Shown piece after piece: positions 12,099 through 25,400 of a stretch of 64,000 nucleotides of DNA. The stretch's first letter is position 1, and every line of letters begins with the position of its first letter. This DNA is from Anseranas semipalmata. Its lineage: Eukaryota > Chordata > Aves > Anseriformes > Anseranatidae. The position numbers were made by a program, and so were the translations under genes. Where the stretch lies: contig VXAA01001518.1 of the NCBI GenBank assembly GCA_013399115.1, positions 240,575 to 304,574 on the forward strand. Direction: 5' to 3'. The notes under the pieces were generated by a model. That model saw only the letters and a list, made by a program, of their open reading frames with translations. It was not told the DNA's origin and searched no databases.

Positions 12099-13410
12099 AG
12101 AGATTTCCTAACCTAAGGTGTGTTATCACTGATGGATTGCCTGCCTCATTACCCCATGGGGTGTCAGGCCATGGAGCTGAGAAAATGAGCCGTGGCACTG
12201 TTCAATGCTGGTTTGGTGGCCATCGCCTCCGAGCTGATCTCTCTGTAAAAAGCTGCTGCACAGCTGAAAACCATGTTTTCCCAGTGGGCCTGAAGAAAGG
12301 AGAAGCTCAGCAGCAGACAGCAACGCTAAATGCATAAACAAGACTTTAGCCCTTGCCCAGGGTAACATCTGTGAGACGTCCAGCGGGTCCGACGGGGAGA
12401 TGCTGCTGCGAATGAAGCACATCTGGAGCTGCTTCTTCACCCCTGGTGAGAAAGGGAGAGGGGCTCAGGGCACTCGCACATCAAATCTTTTTCAGGTCAG
12501 TGGGCAGCTGCAAAGAAGCTTCCCTTCTGCCCCCAGAGCAGCACAGCAATGCAAATGCTGTGAAGTGGAGCAGTTTATGTCCGCCCGAAAGCCACGGCTG
12601 CCCGCGCGCCCAATTCAGCGCAGGTGGAACAAGCCCAGCAGCTGCATCCGTGCCTTGCAGAGCAAGAATACCGAAGGCATGAAAATGAATGCTTCTTCTG
12701 GGGCTTTTATCCCTTTGATATATATGGAGTCTTGTTTTGTAGGAGGTCCTGTAGCACCTGCTTTGGCTCGGCTGGCCAGGAGCAAGGCACAGATTTCAAA
12801 GGCCGGATGCTCGTCTCAGCCTCACCGAAAACTCTGTGACTCTGGGTGAGTCACACGGTGCGCTCGGTCACCTTCCTGCTTCTGCCTCGGTGCCTGGGGG
12901 CCTGAGGCTGCCCAGCGAAGCGGAGCCTTGCTCTCCACTGGAGCATCCTGGTAGCGATGAAGTTAGAAATGAAAAATTATGAAGGCAGTTTTTATGTGTT
13001 TAGCTGAAAGTCTTGCTATGCCCCTGAGCTTACCCTGGAGAAATCTGTGCTTTCCTGGGAGGGCTGCATGTGCTTGTTGGTTCAGCATCAGAAAAAGCTG
13101 ATGGACAAGCCCTCCTGGTACAGAGACAAAACAGCAAATGACCCTGACCACCTTGAACCCAGCAGGGTTCATTTAGCTCAGCAGATCGGAAAGCGTCTGT
13201 AGGGAAAGAGTGTANCTGGAGTGAGAGCTCAAAGCCAGATGTACAGCCTTGGGGTTATTTCTGGAGCCCCAGGAGGATGTCACTTCCCGAGTGACCTTGC
13301 TCAGCTGCACCCAGAGGGGCAGACCTCATTGCTGAGTGATCACAAATAATCTTAATTGCAGTTTAAGGTCTGCAGCATGGCTCCCATTACCAGTGTGGAG
13401 GATCACATGT

Positions 13411-13945
13411 CATAGAATCACAGAATCACAGAAAGGTTTGGGTTGGAAGGGACCTTAAAGAACATCTAGTTCCTACCCCCTGCCATGGGCAGGGACACCT
13501 CCCACCAGACCAGGTTGCCCAAAGACCCATCCAACCTGGCATTGAGCACTTCCAGGGATGGGGCATCCACAGCTTCCCTGGGCAGCCTGTGCCAGGGTCT
13601 CACCACCACCATAGTAAAGAATTTCTTCCTTATATCTAATCCAAATCTACCCTCTTTTAGTTTAAAGCCATTACCGCTTGTCCTATCACTACAATCCCTG
13701 ACAGAGTCCCTCTCCCTTTAGGCACTGGAAGGCTGCTATAAGGTCTCCCCAGAGCCCCCTCCTCTCCAGGCTGAACAATCCCAGCTCCTTCGGCCTCTCT
13801 TCATAGGAGAGGTGCTCCAGCCATTTGATCGTCCTGGTGGTCCTCTGAACCTGTTCCAATAGGTCCGTGTCCTTCTTGTGCTGGGGACCCCAGAGCTGAA
13901 TGCAGTGCTCCAGGTGGGGTCTCACGAGGGCAGAGTAGAGGAGGA
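13411..13945 (-). mobile_element. CR1 LINE, 5'-truncated, minus strand
   Basis: The plus strand begins with catagaatcacagaatcacag, the reverse complement of the CR1 3' terminal repeats. The reverse complement of the typical CR1 3' untranslated region and the end of its second open reading frame follow. The minus strand at about 13689-13925 encodes the conserved reverse-transcriptase tail, recognisable by [35 protein letters not shown] and [12 protein letters not shown]. The copy is cut off at its 5' end near 13945, as most CR1 copies are, and keeps a recognisable frame, so it is relatively young. Confidence 0.93.
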
Positions 13946-16900
13946 GGGAGAAGCTTTATCTCAAGCACACAGGCTTTATCCCAAACACATGGTAAAAGCA
14001 TCACTAGTTAGAGGTTTGTGGTCTTGACACCACTGAGAACCATCATGCAGCCATGGGTTCATCACCAACCTTCAAGAAAAGTGTCATTCTCCATGTTCTT
14101 ATGCAATCTGACCATCGGTGTGATAGATCTACATTTTGATGTGATATCTCTAAAAAGACTTTTAGGGGAATGGGTCTGTCACTGGATAAGGGTGACTGCT
14201 CTCTGACAGCACAGGGGAGGAATCAAGCAGTGGTTTTGCAGGAGAAGTAACTCACAGGGGTCCTGCTGTTTCAGTGGGGATGTTGCTGGGTGTGGAGCCC
14301 CTGGATGGGGAGGACCCAGCTTTGGGGAGAAATGAGGCTGGGCAGGCTTGTGACGGAGGTCTGTAAAGTCACGGGTGATACAGAGAAAACGAGCGGGGAA
14401 TTAGTAACGTATAACTCATAACGTACGTCGGTGAGGGAGCCTGGGAGCGTGCCGGCTCTCTGAATCACCAGGGGTTGTGCAACCTCGGACCCACAGCGCT
14501 GGGTGCACCCCGCCGCACGGGTTGGGTGCTGCAGGGCAGCACCGACCACAGGGGGATCAGCGGTGGAGAGCAAGCCTTGGGCTCCAGGAGGCAGCTGGGT
14601 CTTGGGGTCACCGCAGGGAACAGGCCAAAGTGGCTTGGGGACAGCGTGCCGTCTGCACCTTTTGCGAGCTCCTGCGCTCCCGTGCATGCACAAGCTATTT
14701 TAAAACCTCCCAGGTTTGGCTGTTGTACATCAGGTCAGGCTGTTTAACAGCATATAAGCGGATGTAGCCTAAAGACCGGCTTACAGATGTCGGTTGCAGT
14801 AGCCCGGAGTTTTGTACAGGAGCTGGCCGTGCCATGGAAAGCTTTCAGCAGAGACCTCTGGTACCAGGCAGCTCAAGCCCTGCTTTAAACACCGGTTGAG
14901 GAGGCAGAAGAGCCCATAGGAAACCCCCTGCAGTCTGGCACCCTCCTGCATTCCCACGTTTTTACTGCGTGCAAATCCTCCTCTGGGAAATGTAGTATTA
15001 TCCCTGCTGCTAAATTACTCTGGAAGAAGAGAATTTGTAGCGTGGATTGTTGCTTGAGAGAATAACGCGCCTTCTTGGGGCTCGATGTGTAAAGCAGCAT
15101 GGGGATCACACGCCAGCTCAAGCAAGGACACATCCCTTCTGTCCCACCAGCCTCTCTGGGTCCTTCCTAGGCACTGGGCACTTTTCTCAATTTCATTGGC
15201 AGCTTTTCAGCTCCTGTCCTGCTACAGTTTGCCACTGCAGGGAGTTGAATTCAGGCTGGATAAGAGGCAGAAGGGAGGATGAGTCCCACGTGTCTCCTGC
15301 TGTTGGGTTGCTGGGACAATCCCAGCAGCAGCTGGGGAATGAACGCCACGACATGGTGGTGGCTCAGAGATGCTGTGGGAGCTCTGGGGTTGCACCAGGC
15401 CTTGTTTTTAGCTCGCCCCACCCTGAGCTTTGCCCCATCACCGTGGGGCACTTGCTGCTTGGGTAGCGGTGGGATGGTGGGATGCCCAGAGCCATGCTTG
15501 GGGGATAAGCCTGGCCAGCGGTAGCACAGGGCTGGATGTGTAGCCACCACGCTCCTGCTCTCAGCCTAGTTCTTCTTTCCATTTGCACCTCCTCTCCAAG
15601 CTGAGAGGTGTCTATGGAACAGGCCGTCCTTGATAATGAGCCAGGACACAGTCCTAGAGAGCCAAGATGCTGTCCTGTCTAGGGGTAACGCTGTAATAAA
15701 GGCAACCTTTCTGGCAGCAACAACAGGGCAATTAAGGAACCCTTAATTTCCAAGGCTCCTTACAAACATATCACTAATCTTCAGCCAGAAACATGGGAAA
15801 ATTAAGTCAAACCAGCCTGGGTACTCAGGGGACTGTGTTGCCCTGTGAGCCTTTCCCCACTGCCGCCCCACAGCCGTCCTCGCCCTGCTTGCCCTCCCAG
15901 CTGTCCTTCCCCACTTGTGAACAAAGAAGCTTAACACAACCGTGCTTCACCGAAAGGAAGGGAGGCAAGGGAAACAGGAAAGCAGATCATGTAACAACAA
16001 ACAACCACCCCATCCAAAGTACACAGAGAAATGTTCAGCTCTCCCTTTCTCTTTGCTCTTCCGGGGCCTCCAAGGAAAGCTGGCTCCTTCCTCTGTCCCG
16101 CAGCCTCCCACTGCGCTCAGTTCACTGGTGTCACGCCTCAGGCTCTGCTTTTCTCCCAGGCAGCAGAAGTCCATCCATCTATTTGTCCATCTGTATATTC
16201 ACTCATCCAACCAACCAACCGACCAACCAACCAACCAACCAACCATTCCAGTATCCGCTGCTTATCATTAGCTATTTGGTGATTTCTCCTCCACAGCAGG
16301 AACCCCGTATTGACCTCTATCAGAAGACTTACAAAATAAAGTCAAAGCCCAAGGGCAGACCATTTTTATGCATGATTTCTGATAGCAGTCGTGTGGAGTT
16401 GAGGTCTCAAGGTCACAAAGAGAGAGGAATTTGACCCTGGAACAGAAGTGCTTGTGCACCTCTGCTTTTCATCGAGGGGTTCACCTTGTGTTCATGCAGG
16501 AGTGGAACGGGAGAGCCTCAGAACAGGAGCATGGGGACGTGTGTTTCTGGCCGGATCGCCTGATGAATGACATGGTGCCGAGAAAGGGATGAGCTGTTCC
16601 CCCACTCGTTATTATTACCAGATGAGCAGGGGATTTTTACGATCGCTGTTTCGGTTAATTGCACGCTGCCTGCGACAGAGGAAGGAGGTCTGCACTCCCC
16701 ATCCCTCCTGCGCCCTGCGCTAGGCAGCGAGGGGGAGCGTTCACCGCCTCCTCCCTCTCCCGCAAGGCTTTGTTCCTAGGGCTGGTGTGCAGCATCCCGG
16801 ACATGAGTGCGTATCCCACCCCCCCACGACGCCCTGCTTTGTCTGGGGTTGTTGCGCGATGCCCAGAACAATGCCTTGTGGTCGGAGTCACAAGCCAGGG

Positions 16901-17139
16901 ACGCCTGGGAGAGCGCCAAGCGGCTCCCGCTCCCCCTCTCCCTCTCTCTGCTATTGCTGGGAGCGGGGGGAAGGCAGCTTTTGGCCACCTGGTAGCTGCG
17001 GGTTTCGTGGTGGTCCTGCAGCAAGGGAGAATAAGCAGTCACCAGAGTCCCCTTCCTAGGCAGGAGGGCCAGCGTTTGGCACCGATTCTGCCACAGATGC
17101 ATTGCATGGCTTGGGCACAGGATGCCCTTAGGTGCTGGA
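13946..17139. other. intergenic region without recognised genes
   Basis: No supported gene or RNA was seen. A CAAC tetranucleotide microsatellite lies at about 16206-16244. Several open frames of 60-210 codons are low-complexity or overlap the microsatellite and show no domain. Confidence 0.6.
16206..16244. repeat. (CAAC)n microsatellite
   Basis: There are about ten CAAC units with one interruption (cgac). The surroundings are non-coding. Confidence 0.92.
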
Positions 17140-17205
17140 GGGCAGTGATTGTCCTTCTGTAGCTGGCACTGGGGTCTTTTCCAACCTCAATGATTCTATG
17201 ATCAC
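17140..17205 (+). mobile_element. CR1 3'-end fragment, plus strand
   Basis: The stretch ending ttttccaacctcaatgattc and tatgat matches the last bases of avian CR1 in the plus orientation. Only the 3' tip is recognisable; the left edge is approximate. Confidence 0.6.
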
Positions 17206-17221
17206 AGGATAACTCGTATGG

Positions 17222-17930
17222 GAAGGTCTCCATCCCTGCTCAAGCAGGGCCAGCTCTGGTCACACCAGGTTGTTCAGGGCTTTACCCGGTTAGGTCTTGA
17301 AAACCTCCAAGGACGGAGATGGCACAACCTCTCTGGGTGTCCTGTATCAATGCTGAACCTCTCTTCATGGTTATTCCAAGTTTTTCCTCATATCCAGTTC
17401 AAACCTCTCTTGTTTCTACTTATGACCGGTGTCTCCTGTCCTCCCGCCATATACACCACTGAGGAGAGCCTGCCTTCATCATCTCGATACCCTCCTTGCC
17501 GGTATTGGATGTTGCTACCAGACACCCCCCAAGCTCTCTCTTCTCCAGACTGAACCAGCAGTATGCAGTATCTAGATGGGGTCTCACTGGGGCTGAGCAG
17601 AGGGAAAGGACCACCTCTCACGACCTGCTGGCGATGCTCTGCTTAATGAAGCCCAGGGTGCTGTTGGCCTTGTTTGCTGTTAAAAGACCTTGCTGGCTCG
17701 TGGTCAACCTGGTGTCCACCAAGACCCCCAGGTCCTTTTCTGCAGAGCTGTTCCCCAGCCGGTCAGCCCCAGCCTGTGCTGTAGCAAGGGGTTATTCTTT
17801 CCCGGGTGACAGACTTGGCATTTGTCCTTGATGAAGTTCGTAAGTATCCCTGATCTATCTTGTCAAAGAGAATGGTCAGCCTGCAGGTGCCTTTTGGGCT
17901 TGCCCTATTCACATGGATTTTTGCTTTGGG
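17222..17930 (-). mobile_element. older CR1 LINE fragment, minus strand
   Basis: The plus strand reads as reversed CR1: ctgctcaagcagggccagc near 17235, the ggagatggcacaacctctct block near 17310, ccagatggggtctcac-like sequence near 17575, and the caccaagacccccaggtcc block near 17729. Its extreme 3' end is missing. Frames are broken by many substitutions, so it is older than the 13.4-kb copy. Its 3' end faces the plus-strand CR1 tip immediately to the left. Confidence 0.85.
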
Positions 17931-19404
17931 ATGGTTTAGAAATTTCCTTCCAGGACCTACCTGCATCTTACAAATCAAAAACATCTGGTTACACTTCTCT
18001 GCTTATTTATGATGTTTTGAAGGCTGGAAGGTTGGGCAGTGGTGCAACGTCACCAGTGAAATAACCAAAAACAGGAGAAGCATGTCTCCCAGTAAAACCT
18101 TCTGCACAACCCAGTGCAATGGGGCAATGGGGAGCACTTGTGGGAGCACTGTGGGACCTCAGATAAGGGTTTTCTTGCCCCAGTGTCCTCTGCTGGCCAG
18201 AATATTGTCAGGAGGGAGGTGAAATCTATGTCCTTTCAGGCTGTGGGAGTGTGATGGGCTACCTGGGTGAGATATCCCTCACTACACATCTTGTTTATAT
18301 GCACACATCTTGTTCGCGTTGCCATTTTGAGGAGGCAGGGAGCTAGGCTTTGGGTGGCCTGGGCTTCTGTGTCCTTGCTTGCTGGTTGATTCTCCTTGTT
18401 CCGCAGGCCGCCCAGGGCTGAGCCAGCATAGCCAGTTTGGTGCAGGAGATATTTGGCCCAGGAGCTGTAAGTCATCTTCCTTTGCTGTGTGCAAGTTCTT
18501 TGGCCAAGAAGGGCATTAGAAGGTGGTCATCACATCTGGTGATGGAAGGCAGAGTAATGTTCTTCTCCATTAACAGCCGAGGAGTGACAATACATAGAGG
18601 CAAGCTGTCATACTCATGGTCTCAGTATCTTTAAAGACCACATTAAGTGAGATGTGTAAGAAGACACCATTTCATTTATGAGGTTGAAGACAAAGACCCC
18701 CTTGGCTCCTTTGACAAGGAGCTCCCATTTTTCCCCCCAGCTTGCCACTGCAGCGGCTCAGGGTCTCACCCTGGTGATAGAAAGGTCCCTTCCCCAGACC
18801 AGAGTATTTATTGTGATGTTGACACAGAGGAAGCATTCCCAGGACTTCCCCGCTCCAGGGCTGCTCATTCATCTCTCGCAGACAGAATGGAGCCTGTCAC
18901 AAGAGCAGATGCAGAGCAGGCAGAGCTCCCCGTGAGATCCTTCACCACCAGAGATGATAAACAGATGGGGAAATCTGCTGGGAAATGCATTGACGTAAGA
19001 AGTAGGTGAGAGGCTGAGGCATTGTCCCCAAGGATGTGGAAACATGCTGAGAAAGCTGGAGGCAGAGACCCAAATGCCAAGGCACAATGGCTCTTTGATT
19101 CCCCCAGACAGAGGGCTGCTAATGGACCATTTCCTCTCCCACCCCTCCCAGTTGTCCCTGAGATTTCTTGCCCTCATGTTATCTCTCACCCCGACTCCTC
19201 TCTGGGATTTCCTCTGACCTGCTTCAGCAAGCTGCTGCAGCAGCAGCCTGGCTGAGCTCAGTCCGGTCGTCTGTCCCTCTGTCCCTCTAGTGTTCCTCTG
19301 TCACCAGAGCTGCCATGATCTGAGGCATTGGCCTTCAGAGGACAACTGACTGGGGCAGCTACAGTGCAGGCATACGAAGCATGGCCCCATGGGAAAGCCT
19401 CAAC
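17931..19404. other. intergenic region without recognised genes
   Basis: No gene, RNA or clear repeat was recognised. A small CTG/CAG-rich stretch lies near 19230-19250. Confidence 0.55.
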
Positions 19405-19565
19405 CCTTCAGGTTGCCCAGAGAGCTTGTGGAGTCTCCCTCCTTGGAGATCTCCAAAAACCACCTGGACATGGTGCTGGGCACCCTGCTTTGGGTGGCCC
19501 TGCTGGAGCAGGGGCTGGACCAGATGGACCCAGAGGTTTCTTCCACTTCAGCCATGCTGTGATTC
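19405..19565 (+). mobile_element. decayed CR1 3' end, plus strand
   Basis: The sequence follows the CR1 3' consensus in order: gttgcccagagagcttgtgg, agtctccctccttggagat, a cctggacatggtgctgggca block, gagcaggggctggaccagatg, then a decayed terminal ctgtgattcc. The divergence suggests an old insertion. Confidence 0.8.
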
Positions 19566-21280
19566 CCATCCAGAGTAAGGTTCAAGCCTGACCCAACAGC
19601 CCTTCTGCAAGGGGGTTTCGCTCCCCCTGGCATCGCATCGGGGCTGTGGCACAGTGAATAAATTCTTCTCAGAAGGAGGCTGTTAGCCAAAAAAAAAGTA
19701 ACTGCTGCTTACACACGGCATAGATGCTTCTGTGCCCACTGGGGACCAAATCCACAGGAGGCTTTGGTTGCCTCCAGAGCAGCATGGTGCCCTGCTGGCT
19801 CCGGGCAGGTACGGGTGCTGGGGCTGCCGTGGGGAGGGTGATGTATCCCAAAAGAGGGACGCAAAATATGCCCTTACGGTGAGTGGAGCTATCCTGAAGC
19901 CAGCAGGCAACGCTGACCCCAGGGGTGCATCTGAATGACTGTACCCACTGGGGCTGTGATGGAGCCGGGGTGCCAGCAGCTTTTCTTGGAAAGCCCGGAG
20001 CATGGCTCCTCTCCCAGGCTCCTTGCCTTTGTCTAGCTCTTCATGCACATCCCCAGGGAGCAGGAGAGCCACCTCCTAGCCTAGAAATGCAATTATTTGT
20101 GTATTTGGCACGATACACCTCTCCCTTTCCCTCCATAAACTAAATGGGGAGTAGAGACCCGAATACTGCCCACCCTGTCCTGGCCAGGCGGCTGGCTGCC
20201 AGCAGAGCGGTGCCGTGGTACCAGGCACACACGGGACAGGAGCACGCTTGGGAGATTCATCCCTGCGGCATCTGGCTGCTGAGCTGGCCTTTAGTATTAA
20301 ATTTTAATCACCAGGGTTGAATTGTAATAGAGAAACTGTATAATTGCACTTTACATCCTGGCCCCAAGGCCAGGTTGCAAGCATCAAAGAGTCCCTAATC
20401 ATGAGATTAACTTTTTTATTATTTTTTATTTTTATTTTTTATTTTTTTTGTCTGATGCAACAAAAATTCTGATTGGATTTGGAAATCCAGGAACCAAGAT
20501 GCCCTGAGGGGAGGCAGTTACCAAGGCTGCTTTCTTCATGGCTGGGATGCAGAGCTGCCAGGAAGCTCTGACAGCCAGACATATATTGCTTTTATAATAT
20601 TTAACAGTGAGCAACACTACAAAGACATTTCTTTATTCATTTCTCTCCATAGTACTTCACAGCATGCAATAACTCGGATTTGTAAATTGAACGTGCGCCT
20701 TGTTTTAATATATCTTCTACTTCTGATTCTGAAGCCTGTAATAGGATTTTTAATTGCCTGTCATAGAATCTTGTGTTCTCTGCTCAGGCTGGGAGTGCGA
20801 GTGCAACCATGAGTTCATCAGCCCATGTCAGTATTAAGTGGTGCATTTAAATCTTCACATTAACAAACAAGAGTAACATGAGCGGGAACGTGGAACAGCT
20901 GACATTAAGAAGAATTGTTTTCTGTGGCAAAAAATGTGGAAAACCAGGTCAAAAATACAAAGATTTCTCCCCCCAGGAACAAAGGTATGGCCTTTGTTCC
21001 CTGCTTCTGTGGGGCACATGCGCTCTTGTGGTCTGTGCACCCCAAAATGGGTGTGCTGGGATGGAGAAGGGACAGAAAAAGGCAATTAGATGGTTATGGG
21101 GATGGGGCAGCTGGTCTGTTGCCATTTAATGTCATTTCCTCTTGCCACACTCGAATACCTGCTCTTCATAACTGTTGGCTGTATCACAGAGCTTCTATCA
21201 CAGCTTTTCTTTCCTGGCAAAGCAAAGTTAAATCCTTCCACCTTTCTACTTTTCATATCTTAATCTTTTTAATTAATTAA
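19566..21280. other. intergenic region without recognised genes
   Basis: It contains a hairpin-forming stretch at about 20358-20375 (cctggcc/ggccagg) and a T/A-rich run at about 20411-20450. The block at about 20285-20410 is AT-rich with several homeodomain-type TAATNN sites. No coding evidence was seen. Confidence 0.5.
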
Positions 21281-22480
21281 CATCTTTTTCAAAGTGTACC
21301 CTAAATGGGAGACTTGGTCCAACAGAGACCTCATCAGCATGAAGCAAAGCCGAATAATTGCCTCCTCTGGCTTACACACAACAGTCTCGTTACTACATCC
21401 TGGAAAGAGATTTGCTCTTTCTGTTGATGTTTTCCCAACAGCAAATTTCTCATTCCCATCCTTTGTGACTTGCCCTACCTCCTCCTTTCCTGCCCTGCTC
21501 TCCCCTGGTGAGAGCTCCCCGCTGGTTTGATTTCTCTCCTCCAAGAGCAGCAATTTATCCTGTTCCTTCCTGGATCTCATCTTGCTCATTTCAGACTTTT
21601 TCTCCAATTTTTCAAGGTAATTTTGAATTCCGATCCTGATCCAGGGGGTTCTCATGCTCCAGTGCTACCTGCATATTTTATAAGTGAGTTCCCTGGGCCA
21701 TTGTTTGAGTCAGTAAATGAAAATATTGAATAGAAACACCTTTATGCCCAATCTGGGAGGATGCTGCTCAGATTGTCCTTCTCATCTGGCTGGAAACCAT
21801 TGTCTTTTATTCAATTTTCATATATTTCCTTCCTGGTGATTTCACCTAATCCGTATTTCCTTAACTTGTGAGAATTTGTGAGGAGGTCATATGGGACCAC
21901 TTAAAAAGCCTCACCTACGCCAAGGCACGCTACAACTACCAAAGAGGGAACCCAAGCCAAACATTACTCTGTTTTCGGCAATTTATTCTTGACAAATTCA
22001 CCTTCTCTCCTTATCACCATACTCCCCTCTGGCTTCTTATTGACTTTTTTTTTTTTACATTTTATTATATAATTTTCTCCAGTAGCTTTCCAAGGCTCAA
22101 CGTTAGGCTCCCAGTGTGTAATTCTTCCTTTTTAAAGAGAGATGACTCCTGCCCCATGGGACCTCTCCTCACCCCCAGGAGCTCCTGGGGTGGCTGGAGC
22201 AAGGCAGTGAATGCACCCCGTCAGACCATCCTCTGTCCCACCTAAACCATCCTTAACGGAGTTCTTTCCGCTCTGCTCTGCGGTTTGATGAATGCATAAT
22301 TAAAATGAATTAGCTGGTCACAAGGAACCTTCTTGTGAACACAGCACTGAGTCATCCCTTTCTTCTTTCTTTTCCTTCTGACGTATTTATAGATCCTCCT
22401 GTTGCCTTCCCACCCTCTTTAGCTGAAACTCATTCATCCTTCCCTTGTAGTTTCGCAATAGGGTGGTTTTGGTTGGAAAT
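21281..22480 (-). mobile_element. ancient CR1/L3-like LINE remnant, minus strand
   Basis: Read on the plus strand, the segment resembles the reversed internal region of ancient CR1/L3 LINEs. It includes a tttctccaatttttcaaggt / aattttgaattccgatcctg block near 21600, a gaaaatattgaatagaaaca block near 21718, and the aaaagcctcacctacgccaag block near 21903. Near 22380 there is a tttatagatcctcctgttgc block. No frame survives. The recognition comes from memory of the consensus, and the edges are approximate. The adjacent 22.7-23.4 kb may belong to the same remnant but is less clear. Confidence 0.55.
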
Positions 22481-25400
22481 GTGTAACCAGCTCCCATGGT
22501 CCCCACCTCCCTCTGCCCTGTTGCTGCCCGTGGTTTGCACCAGGGCTGCTGGGGTGGGGGTCCCTGGTTCCCACCTTCCTCCAGGCAGGACAAACTGCCT
22601 GGTGCAGCCCCAGGAGCTACCAACAGCTTCTCTGCATATGTCGAACTCAGCCCAACATCCCATATCTCCCTGTTTAAGAAAAGAAAAAGGAATTCTGTCA
22701 TTCTGTGATCAGTCTCCTCAAAATCAGCCTCCCCTTCAGTCTTCAGCCAGCTCATCACGGTCACAGTCTGATCTAGGTTTGCGTTTGGCCAGGGAAGATC
22801 TTCACGTGAGCTGAAACATTGTCACCAGCAGCACAAGGACCTGGTGGACTGTGTCCCGTGTCCCTGCCTGCCACACTTCCAGTTGTGGGTAATTACAGCT
22901 CTTCATTAAAATGCCCTATGCTTTGGCTGTTCTTGATAATTGGACACAAAAACCTCTTCGTCGTCCTCCTCCTCTTCCAAGGATGCTCATGTCTCCTACC
23001 ACAGCCGCATGCCCTCGCAGCATTGCCTTCCTTTGCTCTGCTCTGCCCACGTTACCTCTGCAAGGACAGAAGTAGGTTTCTGGGCTGAGTTGGTGATGCA
23101 CAGTGTCACTGTGGTGGTGGTGTCTTAGGAATTCATGTTGTACATATTTATTTCCTAGATTCTTGGCGGGGCTGGATGGACGTAGCAGATAATCACTGTG
23201 TTGCCCTTTTTCCTTTGCCAGCCGGAGCTAGTCGATGTGTCACCCTCCTGGAACCTCATCCCATGACTATGCAGGCTGAATTCTGTATTTTCTTTGCTCA
23301 GGGTGGGGACCATGCACCTCCCAGCTTTGCCGATGCTCTTTTTCTCTTCCCCCCAGGTTATCCGTTGTAACACAGAAACCCTATGAGAGATCCCAGCGCT
23401 CTCCCTCCCTGCTCCCCTACCCGCCTCAGTCTATCCCAGCACCAGTCTCTGGGCTTCAGGGACACAATAAATCCGAGATATATATGATATAATAATAACA
23501 GCAAATCACTAAAAGGGTGTCCCACAGGCAGCCAAGCCTAAGCATTGAGCCCTCTTGGTTTCCTTTGTCACACAGGGGGACTGGACCCCTCCGAACCCCA
23601 TGGGGACCAGGGGCTGGGACTTGCAGTTTTCGTCTGCCACCCAAGCCAGCAGGTTAAACCAACCTGCATCACAAGCAAGACACCCAGGATGTAGGAGAGG
23701 GGTATTTAAAATGGAAATTGGAGTCTGATGTTGGCAATGAACAATTCAAGAAAATGTTATAATTAGTTGTGAGGTGCTGGTGCAAATAATGCTATCTGTA
23801 GCAAGAGATTCGAGCATCTTTTCTCTGGTCTTACTCTTCAATCAAAGAGTTTATTTTCTGTACGTGGCAAAATAGAGCCCTTGCTCCCTCCCCATTTTGT
23901 GTTGAACAAACAATGCTATGTCTCTCCTGCCACTGCAGTATTAAGAAAAACTGGGTCATGCATATAATTCTGCAGAGGGAAACAAAAGGCCATTCTGCCC
24001 CTGTTGGATCTCTTATTTATGGATGCTGTGGCACATTATGGTAATTCTCACTTGAATCCAGCATATAAAATAATAGCTAATAATTTAATGGCAGCATTTT
24101 TTACATGCAGATTTGGGGAGAGATTCATGTCACAGTGGACAAACTGTAAAAAAAAAACCACTTGCAGACTTTCCAAGGCACCGAATTCCCATCTCCACTT
24201 TGCATTCTGGCTTTTCATGCCTTCCGGCTTTTCAACGATGGTGACAGCCTGGAGGATGTTGTTAATAACTAATTCTTTCATCTGTTTGTATTCTGCCCCA
24301 TTTTTTAAATATTACGAGCGTGTCTGCATGAGAAATTGGATGGTCGATGGATTTATTGGAAGTATAACATAGACATCTGTTCTGTACTCACAGAGGGGCA
24401 ATTCCAGGAAGGTGGTAAATTGTGGAGACATGGGATATGCTCGCGTATACTTGCTTGTAGGTTGTACATGTTGGTTTTATAGTTGCTCATGTACAAAGTG
24501 GAAAAACTCATCTTTGGCTTGGTGAACAGGCTGATATCACCAGGACTGAATGTTGGTGTAAATCTATTGATTTCTAGCACATTTAAACATTTCTTTTTGC
24601 TCCCTTGTGTATTTAGCCATGCATTATCTCTAATCATGTATGCGCTCAGTGACTCATTGCAGTAAGAGTGATTTCAGGCCAAAGAGATGAAAATTAAATG
24701 AAAATGCAGAGAAATGTTTCCATGGCTGTGACTGAGAGCAGAAGCGTTGCTACTTTGCTGTGGCCAGGATGTAGCACAACTGTTTCCCCCGCCCAAGCAG
24801 GGCTGAAGCAAAGGTGATGAAGCAAAAATCACAGCCATTATCACCCTGGGATTATCGGGCCTGATCCTGCGGGGTGAGACAAGGTCTCAGGGCATAAACA
24901 CTTTTGCCCAGGCATGTCCATTCCTGCATGCTGCTGCGTTTCTCTAGCAAAGCTGGGGTAAGATATGAGCTTGGAAAGCAATGCTGCAGACCCCCCTGTA
25001 TTTTCCCCAGGCATACACGCAGCTCCGCATCATTGTGCATCACCTAAACATTAAATACCTGTGCACCTTCTTGTTTCTGTATTTGTTTTTCACCTAACAG
25101 TCAGCTAAGGCTGTGGGGCTGCACTTCCACATTCCAGCATCTCCTGGCACTGCAGTGCCTGTATGTGCTTTAATCCCCGAAACAGCCATAATAAAGAAAG
25201 CCCTGTGAGTATTACTTCTCACTGACACACCAAATAAATTGTGTGACTCAGGGCACTGGTAGTGCTTGTGGATTAAGTAAGAGCACCAGCATCCAAGCTG
25301 TTATTACCCTCCAGCATCAGGGTAACTCAGGGGGATTTTCAGTAGTCCAAGCCCTGGTGCACATCTCCATGGCCTTGGATGTGGGAAAGCAAGATGGAAA

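Larger units (their letters stand above)
9211..13409. other. intergenic region upstream of TNFRSF21
   Basis: No supported gene is present. The 9380-9730 part is G/purine-rich and contains a 21-bp perfect palindrome at 9692-9712. A CAG run lies at about 10372-10387. An alternating purine/pyrimidine TA/CG tract lies at 11645-11690, and a 20-bp tandem duplication at 12059-12098. One ambiguous base lies at 13215. Open frames here have no recognisable domain. Confidence 0.6.

Noticed and set aside
15793..16434. 213-codon open frame with a Pro-Thr-Asn repeat
   Set aside because: The repeat is simply the translated CAAC microsatellite.
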